A stretch of 64,000 nt of DNA from an uncultured Chloroflexota bacterium. Its GTDB lineage: Bacteria; Chloroflexota; Anaerolineae; Anaerolineales; Anaerolineaceae. The position numbers and the translations under genes were made by a program. The stretch is taken from NCBI GenBank assembly GCA_902786265.1, contig CADACE010000027.1, positions 8,844-72,843 of the forward strand, written 5' to 3'. The notes below the pieces were generated by a model. It worked only from the letters and a program-made list of their open reading frames with translations, was not told the origin of the DNA and searched no databases. This document shows, one piece after another, positions 16,844 through 24,742 of this stretch. How positions within the stretch are numbered: position 1 is the stretch's first letter; every line of letters starts with the position of its first letter.

Positions 16844-17632
16844 TCAGCTTGCGGCGGAAACCTTGGAGTCAACGTGCATACCCATACCGGCGGTGTGGGA
16901 GGAAACTTCGGAAGCCAGATACAGAACAGCATTGGCAACTTCTTCCGGTTTTGCATAGCGCTTGTCCATGGCATAGGTGCCGGCCAGCATAGCCATAGCT
17001 TCTTCGTGAGTCATAGTATCACCGAAGAAATCTTTTTCGATGCGCAGCATCATCGGGGTATCAACAGGACCCGGGCAGACATAATTTACATGAACGCCGA
17101 CAGGACCGAGTTCCATAGCGATGCACTTCGTCAGACCGGCGACCGCATACTTGGAGGAAACATAAGCGCTGTTTCCGGCAGTCGGTTCATAGGCGGCAGC
17201 GGAAGCAACCACGACGACAGAACCGGACTTCTTTTCGATCAGGGTCGGAGCAGCGTATTTCATGGTCAGCATCACAGCGAAGACGTTCAGCATATAGGTC
17301 TGCTCAAAGAGTTCCAGGGTCATATCCTGAACCGGGTGAGCTTTGCCTTCATAACCGGCATTCGGGACAACAACGTCGATAGTACCGAAATGAGCTTTGG
17401 CATTTTCAACGAAGTTTTTGATATCTTCTTCTTTGTTCAGGTCAGCGACAAAACCCGCTACCTGTCCTTCCGCAGCACCAAGGGTGGGAAGCAGGGCGTC
17501 AATCTTTGCCTGGCTTGTGGATGAAAAAGCGACTTTGGCTCCTTCTGCAAGGAAACCTTTGACGATGGCGGTTCCGATGCCGCCGGTTCCTCCGGTAACG
17601 AGGACAACTTTATTTTGTAACTTGAGATCCAA
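16844..17632 (-). CDS. short-chain dehydrogenase/reductase
   Basis: The 262-residue protein is a classical SDR: VTGGTGGIG cofactor motif near residue 12, NAG near 92, and the catalytic Ser plus YVSSK (near 157-161). PGPVDTPM follows as the usual substrate-loop region. These enzymes oxidise or reduce alcohols and ketones with NAD(P). The start is a TTG at 17632. No neighbour identifies the substrate, and it seems to be a single-gene unit with its own terminator. Confidence 0.88.
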   Translation of the reverse strand: MDLKLQNKVVLVTGGTGGIGTAIVKGFLAEGAKVAFSSTSQAKIDALLPTLGAAEGQVAGFVADLNKEEDIKNFVENAKAHFGTIDVVVPNAGYEGKAHPVQDMTLELFEQTYMLNVFAVMLTMKYAAPTLIEKKSGSVVVVASAAAYEPTAGNSAYVSSKYAVAGLTKCIAMELGPVGVHVNYVCPGPVDTPMMLRIEKDFFGDTMTHEEAMAMLAGTYAMDKRYAKPEEVANAVLYLASEVSSHTAGMGMHVDSKVSAAS

Positions 17633-17732
17633 GATGAAAAAACCTTTCTTTTTTATCAGTCAGCCCATCCGGGACAGCCTGAATTATAGTTAACTAATTA
17701 TACATCATAATTGGAATGAATTAATAACAATA

Positions 17733-17761
17733 TCCTGAATTCCGGATGACGGAATTCAGGA
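17733..17761 (-). terminator. strong stem-loop, possible terminator of the YerC-like gene
   Basis: Perfect 12-base arms (17733-17744 and 17750-17761) around a five-base loop. On the minus strand the hairpin is followed by an AT-rich but interrupted T tract. It separates the regulator gene from the SDR gene. An operator role is the alternative. Confidence 0.5.
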
Positions 17762-17876
17762 ATCACTTTGAAGTCAGGGTGATTTGGAGTGAAAAGCCGC
17801 TGTTTATCAGCAGCCAGTGGGCAGAATTACCTTTCCGGTTTTTCCCCGGACCCAAGGTTTGCTGCCTCAAGTCTGA

Positions 17877-18170
17877 TCACTTTTTATTTTTATTTCTCTC
17901 CAGCGCTTTGGAATATCCTTCACCGTACTGAAGGCATTTATTGACACGGGCGATGGTTGCGGTGGAAGCACCGGTTTCTTCGGAAATCGCCGAAAAAGTT
18001 TTTCCCTGATCCAGCAGCCCGGCCACCTCATAGCGCTGCACCATGGCACTCAGTTCCTTGACAGTGCAGAGATCTTCGAAAAACTCATAACACTCTTCCC
18101 TTGTTTCTAAAGAGAGGATCACATCAAATAGAATATCTGTCTTTTCATTACGCAAACTTTTTGCCGCCAA
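17877..18170 (-). CDS. YerC/YecD family TrpR-related regulator
   Basis: The 97-residue protein matches the YerC/YecD family of Trp-repressor-like proteins: a helical N-terminus, FEDLCTVKELSAMVQRYEVAGLLDQGKTFSAIS, and the recognition helix region TGASTATIARVNKCLQYG near residues 65-83. It is an all-helical DNA-binding protein of about the usual length. The start is TTG at 18170 with GAGGT six bases before it. It lacks a clear ligand, and no tryptophan gene is nearby, so the target is unknown. Confidence 0.87.
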   Translation of the reverse strand: MAAKSLRNEKTDILFDVILSLETREECYEFFEDLCTVKELSAMVQRYEVAGLLDQGKTFSAISEETGASTATIARVNKCLQYGEGYSKALERNKNKK

Positions 18171-18367
18171 TGGTTACCTCACTTTCGATGTTTCATCACA
18201 TTTTCTTCTAATCATAATCCGAAAACAGAAAAAATGGGGAAATTAAAAGAAATTAGTTTATCAGAATAAATTACTAAATTGATTATTATCCAAATTTACA
18301 CTTATTGCTTACGTAAACAAATTATTGCATTTATACAAAAGTCAAGGAAGGGCTGATTTAATCTTTT

Positions 18368-18432
18368 TGAGCCGAACGTGACCTGTTCTATTAACTCATT
18401 CTGGGTCAATAGAACAGTCTGCATTCGGCTCA
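18368..18432. repeat. 65-bp two-tier inverted repeat
   Basis: Outer arms of nine bases (tgagccgaa at 18368-18376, ttcggctca at 18424-18432) and inner arms of ten bases (ctgttctatt and aatagaacag) are both perfect, with six unpaired bases between tiers on each side. This looks like a small palindromic repeat element or a long hairpin at the 3' end of the Rpn remnant. Confidence 0.75.
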
Positions 18433-18456
18433 TTCTCTTTGAGACAGGCAATATTC
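18414..18456 (+). repeat. 43-bp dispersed repeat, copy A
   Basis: This stretch aligns with 59286-59327, sharing a core ctcattctct-n-tgagaca with few differences. It overlaps the right arm of the inverted repeat at 18368. Confidence 0.6.
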
Positions 18457-18480
18457 TAAATTCTAAATGCTCATTTTTTA

Positions 18481-18838
18481 TTACGCTAAAACTGAAAGCT
18501 CCCTGACTTTATCGATTGACAGTTCCACCGCATTTGCTATTTCCTCTAATGAAAGCTTACCCAACTGGATCAGATTAATTGCCAATTGAATTTTTGTTTT
18601 TTCAGATGCTTCATTCGCTGCTTCACTTCTCATTTTTTCCATGACCTTACACATAGCTGCAATTCCTTTCTCATCTTCTTTAAAATACCTTACCTTTTCT
18701 GCCAGAGCTTCATAATGCATGTCATCCGGATCCGTGCAGAAAAAATCATGCATCAGTTTACCCAATTCAGTCTCACTGTTTTTTATTTAAATGCGCCATC
18801 GCAGGATTGAAATCATATGCTTCGGATTTTAACAGACA
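18481..18838 (-). pseudogene. truncated and frameshifted Rpn-type nuclease remnant
   Basis: The 94-codon open part (18481-18765) encodes the C-terminal region of Rpn/PD-(D/E)XK transposase-like proteins: GKLMHDFFCTDPDDMHY, AEKVRYFKEDEKG, then a helical tail with LSLEEIANAVELSIDKVREL. Reading upstream, a second frame gives YDFNPAMAHLN and would join smoothly if one A were removed from the A6 run near 18787. The nuclease core is missing, because the neighbouring gene's stop codon lies directly upstream at 18841. I call it a decayed fragment. Family recognition is from memory of the tail motif and is not certain. Confidence 0.6.
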
Positions 18839-18840
18839 TT

Positions 18841-20034
18841 TTATGGTTGTTGTAATTTAAGTGCATTCTGCAGGGCATGATCATTGCTGTCTTTATAATC
18901 CCCAAGAAGAGTAAATGCAACCATTGCATCTAAAAAAGATCCCCCCTTCTCTAAAGAGAGGGCTTGTTGATAATCGCATTCTCTAATCATCTCAGAAGAA
19001 TCAGCAAAATCACTGATTTTTTCAAAAATCATTTTTGCAGTATCATATTTTTCTGCCTGCATTAATTCAACTGCCTGATCATACAACTTTTGATAAGCAT
19101 CATTTATTTCATCTGTTTCAGGTACAGGTGTTGGCAGAATAACATCATTCCGTTTTACCCAACCATTCCAACCTTGTTCTGTTCTAATACTGATCCAATA
19201 CTCACCATCTGTAAATGCTATATGCCCTGTAACCTCTATACTGCTGTTATTAAAAATTGTTCGAATAATACTGCTCTTAATCGATGGCTTTTCTCTGACA
19301 ATAATTCCGGTATCTCCATGAGAATCAACAATTCCATAAGCAGGAGTCAGGGTTTTATCTGGTTCAGTCGTCAGGATTGGTGTGCACGATGGTGTTATTG
19401 TCGGAATTAATGTAGGTGTAACACTTGGTGTAAATGTCTGAGTTATTGTAGGTGTTATAGATGGAACCAATGTCGCAGCAGGTAAAGTGTTGAGGAATTG
19501 AATTATTATTTTTTTCTCCAATTCACTTTGTTTAGATGCAGTTAATTTACTCGATGTTCTGATAACCATTGACCCAAGTACTCTGTGGGAACCAGGATTT
19601 AAGAATCCACTAAAAGAAGATAAATATGAATCCCGCTTCTTTGCACTTTCAGCGGTTTCATATACCTCAATTTGTCCACCGGCTTCTGTTCCTTTATCAA
19701 CAATCGAATAACCAAATACTGAGGAAGGATTTAGGTACGTAGTAGTAAAATAAATTGCAGATGTATATCCACCCTGTTTGTGCAGGTTACCATTAGGATC
19801 ATGATCTTCAGTCGCAGCTTGAATTTCGGTAATGACATCCAATTCGGATAACACATTTATTACGAATTGTTCAGATGGATTTATCAAGTAATTATCGATT
19901 AATGTATTTTTTTCAGCAATCATGTCATCAACAGATTGTAAAGAAACACTTGTAAAATCAGGAATCAATGTTTCAGCTGATGCAAACAAAATAATAAATA
20001 ATAACAGTATTAAACAATAAATGACTCTTTTCAT
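18841..20034 (-). CDS. secreted protein with SH3-like domain
   Basis: The 397-residue product has a signal peptide (residues 1-20), an N-terminal domain of unknown type (about 25-185) with YETAESAKKRDSYL, a Thr/Pro-rich linker of TPT and TPS motifs (about 190-230), and an SH3b-type domain (about 236-300: GIIVREKPSIKSSIIRTI ... YWISIRTEQGWNGWVKRNDV). The last 90 residues are helical with TPR-like character. SH3b domains of this sort bind cell wall or protein ligands. GGAG precedes the ATG. It is AT-richer than its neighbours. The function is unknown. Confidence 0.75.
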   Translation of the reverse strand: MKRVIYCLILLLFIILFASAETLIPDFTSVSLQSVDDMIAEKNTLIDNYLINPSEQFVINVLSELDVITEIQAATEDHDPNGNLHKQGGYTSAIYFTTTYLNPSSVFGYSIVDKGTEAGGQIEVYETAESAKKRDSYLSSFSGFLNPGSHRVLGSMVIRTSSKLTASKQSELEKKIIIQFLNTLPAATLVPSITPTITQTFTPSVTPTLIPTITPSCTPILTTEPDKTLTPAYGIVDSHGDTGIIVREKPSIKSSIIRTIFNNSSIEVTGHIAFTDGEYWISIRTEQGWNGWVKRNDVILPTPVPETDEINDAYQKLYDQAVELMQAEKYDTAKMIFEKISDFADSSEMIRECDYQQALSLEKGGSFLDAMVAFTLLGDYKDSNDHALQNALKLQQP

Positions 20035-20116
20035 AATAAGCTCCTCAGATAAAAAAATTATATCGATAAACTAAAGAAAAATCAATACACGCCATGGTCT
20101 ATATCAGATGTATCCA

Positions 20117-20134
20117 ATGAACATGTTTGTTCAT
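20117..20134. promoter_or_regulatory. inverted repeat upstream of the GlyA-GcvT gene
   Basis: Seven-base arms atgaaca and tgttcat flank a four-base loop, about 75 bases upstream of the proposed -10. It resembles but does not match the spacing of a LexA box. A repressor or activator site is possible. Confidence 0.4.
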
Positions 20135-20185
20135 TTATATCCACTTGCCATTATGCCCTGAATTTCTGCGGATTTGCACGCAACA

Positions 20186-20215
20186 TTCACATTTCGACCT
20201 GTTTTACAGTATAAT
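20186..20215 (+). promoter_or_regulatory. sigma-70-type promoter for the GlyA-GcvT gene
   Basis: A consensus TATAAT at 20210-20215 has a TTCACA about 18 bases upstream (20186-20191). It would give a leader of roughly 50 bases. Confidence 0.5.
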
Positions 20216-20242
20216 CAAAATACGGAAAAAGCATAATTGTGC

Positions 20243-20254
20243 CGTCCGCGGACG
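20243..20254. promoter_or_regulatory. 12-bp perfect palindrome in the 5' leader
   Basis: The sequence cgtccgcggacg lies between the proposed transcription start and the AGGAGG ribosome site. It could be an operator or a small hairpin. Confidence 0.45.
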
Positions 20255-20270
20255 ACTTTTCAGGAGGTTT

Positions 20271-23200
20271 ATGGAAAACTACCTGTTTCAGGGAAAACTT
20301 GTTGATGTCGACGAGGCGATAGCTCACCTCATCGAGTTGGAAGAAGAACGTCAAAAGCGAAAACTGATCATGATCGCGAGCGAATCCTTCGCACCGGAAT
20401 CCATCCGCGAATCACTGGGATCGGTTTTCCAGAATGTATACGCGGAAGGCTACCCGGATGAAGCCACCCGCGCCATGAGTGAAGAAGAGATCCTTGACCT
20501 GGACTACAGTCTCGGGAATTACCGCCGCAATTCCGACCCCCGTTATTACAAGGGTGTGGAATATGTCGACGTCCTCGAAGCGCTGGCAAGACGCCGCTGC
20601 GCGGAAGTGTTCGCCAATGACCGCGTACCGGCTGATAAGATCCAGGTGAATGTGCAGCCGCTTTCCGGAGCTCCGGCTAACAATGCCGCTTATCACATCA
20701 TCAACCCGGGCGACACAGTCCTGGCGATGGACCTGCTTCATGGCGGACACCTTTCCCATGGTTCACCGGCAAACCGCACCGGTCAGCTTTATAACATCGT
20801 ACACTACACCGTCGACCCGGAAACCGAAATGATCGACTATGACGAGCTGCAGCGTCTGGCGCTGGAGCACAAACCCCGCATGATCATCTGCGGATACACA
20901 TCCTATCCGTATGTTCCGGACTGGAAGCGCTACCGGGAGATCGCGGATTCCGTGGGTGCCTATCTGCTTGCGGATATCGCCCATATCGCGGGTCTCGTTG
21001 CCGCCGGAGTCGTGGAATCACCGGTGGGATATGCGGATGTGGTTTCTTTCACCACACACAAGACCATTACGGGACCGCGCGGCGCGGTACTGCTCACCAC
21101 CGACCCGAAGCTCAGCAAGATCATCGACAAAGCCGTGTTCCCGGGCGAACAGGGCGGCCCGCATACCCAGGTTTTCGCGGCGCTGTGCACCATTTTCAAG
21201 CTCGCCAAAACACCGGAATACAAAGCCTATCAGGCACAGATCCTCAAAAACACACAGGCACTGGTCGCGGAATTCAAAGCCCGCGGGCTCAAGGTGCCTT
21301 ATCAGGGTTCCAACTGCCACATGCTCCTGCTTGACTGCAAAGCAGTCAAGGGAGAAGACGGGACAGACCTCTCCGGTGATATCGCCGCCCGTGTCCTGGA
21401 CAATATCGGCATCGTTTTGAACCGCAACACCATCCCGGGTGACAAATCCGCCCTCAAAGCCAGCGGTATCCGCATGGGAACCGCCTGCGTGACCCAGATC
21501 GGGCTCAAGGAAGACGATATGAAGGAACTCGCCGACATCATCGCGGATGTCCTTTATGCCTTCCATCCTTACGCCATGCCCGGCGCGAAAGCCATGCTGC
21601 AGCGTGCCCGTGTTGATTTTGACGTGATCGAAAATGCCAAGCTGCGCGTCCGCGCCCTGGCTGAAAAATGCTTTGATCTCAATGATGACCCGAAGTTCGG
21701 CTATCCCAATTTCTATTATTGCGACGACAAATTCAAGACCGCCAAAGGCAAAGCCAGCATGCTCATCCATGGCGGGAACTTCCGCGAATTCGTGAATTAC
21801 GCTTTCCTGAGCGACGCTGAAGCCCTTGCCGAAGGCGAATATCAGGAAACCGTCCTTTCCATCGACGGCAACGAGATCAGCGGTACGCTGACCCGCCGCC
21901 CGGACGGGTTCCAATTCTCCTGCGACCCGGAAGAAGCCGGAATGGCGGCGGCATGGCTGCGCGACCTTTCCGACGGCTTTGTGAAATTCGACAGCGACCT
22001 GCGCAAGCGGCTGCCGGGGCCGGTATATATTGAAGAATGCAAGATGGCTGAAGGCAAAGAATGCACAGCCCCGGCCTTCACAAAACCATATGCGGTCGGC
22101 ATGGGCCCGGATGAAGGCACACCGCTGCCGGAATTCGATTTTTCAGCCTATGATGAAGATGAAAACGCGCCGATCAAGCGCACTCCGCTGAATGAGACCC
22201 ACAAAGCGCTCGGCGCGAAGATGGTCCCGTTCGCCGGCTGGGATATGCCGGTCTGGTACACTTCCATCAAAGAAGAGCATAACGCGGTCCGCCAGGCGGG
22301 CGGCCTGTTTGATGTCTCTCACATGGGCGTTTATGAAGCTAACGGAGCTGACGCGCTGCCGTTCCTGAACAGCGTCTGCGCCAATGATATTTCCGTCCTC
22401 GCTGTCGGTGACACGATCTACACGCATCTCCTCGATCCGGATGCCAATGTGATCGATGACCTCATCATCTACCGCATTGGAGACGAAAAATACCTGATCG
22501 TCGTCAATGCCTCCAACGATGACAAAGACTGGGCTTGGATGAACGCAGTCCGCGAAGGTACCGTCCTGGTTGACCGCAGCCGCCCGTCCGCCCGCGCGTT
22601 CGGACGCAATGTCATTTTGGAAAACCTGCGCGACCCCAAAGCCGGTGACCGCATGCGCGTGGACCTTGCCCTGCAGGGACGCATCTCCGTCAATGTGCTC
22701 ACCGCGCTGGGCTGCTCCGATGAAGATGCCAAAAAGATCAAAACGCTGAAGAAAGGCTGTGTGACCCACGCTGTCGTCGGCGGGTTCGACCTGTATCTTG
22801 CCCGCACCGGCTACACCGGCGAAAAGATCAGCTTTGAGCTCTTCGTCCATCCGGAAAAACTCACCGACCTCTGGAACAAACTGCTCGAAGCAGGCGCACC
22901 GATGGGACTCAAGCCCTGCGGTCTGGGTGCCCGCGACTCTCTGCGCACCGAAGCCGGTCTGCCGCTTTACGGGCATGAGATGGCCGGAGACCTCAACATC
23001 AAAGTCAATGAAGCCGGGTTCCATTCCTCTGTTAAGACCTTCAAATGCTGGTTCATCGGCCGCGATGCCTACCGCAAAGACGAAGCAGCACAGAAGAAGA
23101 TCGCAGTCCGCTTCCGCTTCAATGACCAGGTCGTCCGCATGGCGCACCACGGTGATCCGATCCTCGACCTCAAAGGCAAGGTGATCGGTGTCGTCACCAG

Positions 23201-23399
23201 CTGTGCCATGGACAAAGACGGCTGGGTGACTGGGCTTGCCCTGGTTGACCGTAAATGCAACGCGGAAGGGACCCAGATCCTGATTTACCAGAACGCCGAA
23301 AAAGCGGATCTGAAAGCTCCTGCCGGACTGAAGTTCGGACAGAAAGCCACACTGCCCGGAGCGGCTACGATCCTCAGCCGTTTCCCGAAACTGGCGTAA
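20271..23399 (+). CDS. serine hydroxymethyltransferase-aminomethyltransferase fusion (GlyA-GcvT)
   Basis: The 1042-residue protein has three parts. Residues 1 to about 465 are a long-form SHMT with pyridoxal lysine Lys264 in FTTHKTITGPRGA and an insert between YAEGYP and RYYKG. Residues about 470-632 match no domain I recognise (IHGGNFREFVNYAFLSDAEA, WLRDLSDGFVKFD). Residues about 633-1042 are GcvT, with FDVSHMG, NVIDDLIIY including the folate-site Asp, and a GcvT C-terminal barrel. The two enzymes interconvert serine, glycine and methylene-tetrahydrofolate. The ATG at 20271 with AGGAGG is chosen over an ATG at 20127. No gcvH or gcvP is adjacent. Confidence 0.92.
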   Translation: MENYLFQGKLVDVDEAIAHLIELEEERQKRKLIMIASESFAPESIRESLGSVFQNVYAEGYPDEATRAMSEEEILDLDYSLGNYRRNSDPRYYKGVEYVDVLEALARRRCAEVFANDRVPADKIQVNVQPLSGAPANNAAYHIINPGDTVLAMDLLHGGHLSHGSPANRTGQLYNIVHYTVDPETEMIDYDELQRLALEHKPRMIICGYTSYPYVPDWKRYREIADSVGAYLLADIAHIAGLVAAGVVESPVGYADVVSFTTHKTITGPRGAVLLTTDPKLSKIIDKAVFPGEQGGPHTQVFAALCTIFKLAKTPEYKAYQAQILKNTQALVAEFKARGLKVPYQGSNCHMLLLDCKAVKGEDGTDLSGDIAARVLDNIGIVLNRNTIPGDKSALKASGIRMGTACVTQIGLKEDDMKELADIIADVLYAFHPYAMPGAKAMLQRARVDFDVIENAKLRVRALAEKCFDLNDDPKFGYPNFYYCDDKFKTAKGKASMLIHGGNFREFVNYAFLSDAEALAEGEYQETVLSIDGNEISGTLTRRPDGFQFSCDPEEAGMAAAWLRDLSDGFVKFDSDLRKRLPGPVYIEECKMAEGKECTAPAFTKPYAVGMGPDEGTPLPEFDFSAYDEDENAPIKRTPLNETHKALGAKMVPFAGWDMPVWYTSIKEEHNAVRQAGGLFDVSHMGVYEANGADALPFLNSVCANDISVLAVGDTIYTHLLDPDANVIDDLIIYRIGDEKYLIVVNASNDDKDWAWMNAVREGTVLVDRSRPSARAFGRNVILENLRDPKAGDRMRVDLALQGRISVNVLTALGCSDEDAKKIKTLKKGCVTHAVVGGFDLYLARTGYTGEKISFELFVHPEKLTDLWNKLLEAGAPMGLKPCGLGARDSLRTEAGLPLYGHEMAGDLNIKVNEAGFHSSVKTFKCWFIGRDAYRKDEAAQKKIAVRFRFNDQVVRMAHHGDPILDLKGKVIGVVTSCAMDKDGWVTGLALVDRKCNAEGTQILIYQNAEKADLKAPAGLKFGQKATLPGAATILSRFPKLA

Positions 23400-23416
23400 A
23401 TTTTGAAACAAAGGGG

Positions 23417-23443
23417 CCCGGGCAGGCGAAGAGTCTGCCCGGG
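23417..23443 (+). terminator. stem-loop after the GlyA-GcvT gene
   Basis: Perfect nine-base GC-rich arms (23417-23425 and 23435-23443) with a nine-base loop. There is no T run, so efficiency as an intrinsic terminator is doubtful. Confidence 0.5.
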
Positions 23444-23491
23444 TCCTGCCTCATCTGTGCTGTGCTGCATAATTTACGATCAATATAATTT

Positions 23492-24724
23492 ATGTCCGAA
23501 ACAAAAAAAGCCATGAACTATGAATTGCTGTTCATGCAGGCAGTCGGCCTGCTGGGCGTGATCAATGCGCATTACATGTGCATTGAATCCTACATCCATA
23601 ACATTTTCAATTACTATACATGGCTCATGGCTTTTTTTATTTTTCTTTCCGGGCTTCTGTTCGCCCGGAAAGCCCTGCGGCAGGGTTTATTTCCGTACTT
23701 CCTTCACAAGTGTAAAACCCAGCTGATTCCAGCGCTGTTTGTCAACCTGTGTTACGGCATCATTACCACCGTCATGCGCCATTACATGTTCATCAGTTAC
23801 GGAACAAAGCTGAGTTTCCGCTCGATTTTTATCGCGCCCTTTCTGAACAATGACCAGTTTGGCGCCAACCTGGCGCAATGGTATATCTTCCAGCTGTTCC
23901 TGATAGAGATCATAGCCAACCTAGTTTACCGCATCCCGAAGATTTTTTCACGGAAGCCATTCCTGACTGACTGTATTCTTCTCGCGGTAAGCTTTGCCCT
24001 GTCTTATTATTCCTTCAGCCTCTGCCGGAAACCGTATTACAGATCGCAGGAATTAACGCTCCTTCTGCGGACAGGATATATGTTTTTCTTCTTCGTATTG
24101 GGAGTTTTCTACGAACGATATATCCGCGAGAGATTTGAAAAATGGAAAACCCCTGTTATCGGATGTTTTCTTACCTTTATCACGCAGGTGCTTGTCATGA
24201 CAGCCACAAACTGGCCGGAAACCGTCATTTTCCTGCCGGAAATGAACGCTTCCAAGATCCAACATGATTTCGTGCCTTATTTCACTTTTCTCACTGCGGC
24301 GGTCTTCATGCTGTGCCTGGCGCGGACGCTTTCCCCGGTACTGGAAAACAGCAAAACATTACGCTTCATCGGGCCGAATTTAAGATATGTTTTTTATCAT
24401 CACCAGTTCAGCGTGATTTTTGTCAACCTGATCTGGTTTATTTTCTGGCTTGCCGGCAGCAGAGCGGATCCGATTTCATGGTTTAATCCGATATCCTTCA
24501 GACGGCACCCCTGGTACTGCTTTCCTTTGACGACAAATGACTACCCGAAAGTACTGTATATCATCATCGCTTTTCTCGCGCCGATACTGATCGGAAAATA
24601 CATCAACAAAAGCAGCAAACCCTGGGTCCGCACCCTTCAATGGATCATACTGGTGCTGCTCATCCTCGCATCCATTACATTTTTCGGGCGTCAATATCAG
24701 GATGTGATACGGAATATAAAATAA
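23492..24724 (+). CDS. acyltransferase-3-like membrane protein
   Basis: The 410-residue protein has about ten hydrophobic segments with the layout of the acyltransferase 3 (OafA/NodX-like) family: VGLLGVINAHYM near the N-terminus with the expected His, FFIFLSGLLFARKAL, and QWYIFQLFLIEII. These enzymes O-acetylate or acylate surface sugars at the membrane. No ribosome site is seen before the ATG at 23492, and a TATAAT hexamer (23484-23489) lies only two bases upstream. The true start could therefore be the later ATG at 23513. It converges with the GT-C-like gene. Confidence 0.72.
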   Translation: MSETKKAMNYELLFMQAVGLLGVINAHYMCIESYIHNIFNYYTWLMAFFIFLSGLLFARKALRQGLFPYFLHKCKTQLIPALFVNLCYGIITTVMRHYMFISYGTKLSFRSIFIAPFLNNDQFGANLAQWYIFQLFLIEIIANLVYRIPKIFSRKPFLTDCILLAVSFALSYYSFSLCRKPYYRSQELTLLLRTGYMFFFFVLGVFYERYIRERFEKWKTPVIGCFLTFITQVLVMTATNWPETVIFLPEMNASKIQHDFVPYFTFLTAAVFMLCLARTLSPVLENSKTLRFIGPNLRYVFYHHQFSVIFVNLIWFIFWLAGSRADPISWFNPISFRRHPWYCFPLTTNDYPKVLYIIIAFLAPILIGKYINKSSKPWVRTLQWIILVLLILASITFFGRQYQDVIRNIK

Positions 24725-24742
24725 TGAGAAGTGACGATCTTC

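Larger units (their letters stand above)
18171..18480. other. gene-free spacer with long inverted repeat
   Basis: The 310-base stretch contains the promoter of the YerC-like gene in an AT-rich part (about 18171-18350) and a 65-base inverted repeat at 18368-18432. No coding frame is evident. Confidence 0.6.

Noticed and set aside
20117..20134. A LexA-type SOS box upstream of the GlyA-GcvT gene
   Set aside because: GAAC and GTTC are separated by six bases instead of four, and the gene is not an SOS function.
20040..20270. A glycine riboswitch upstream of the GlyA-GcvT gene
   Set aside because: The leader predicted from the TATAAT is only about 50 bases and I see none of the conserved glycine aptamer segments.
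22143..23411. A 422-codon minus-strand frame opposite the GcvT domain
   Set aside because: It is produced by the codon bias of the sense gene, has no homologous motif and lies fully inside a well-supported gene. The same holds for the minus frame at 21018-21914.
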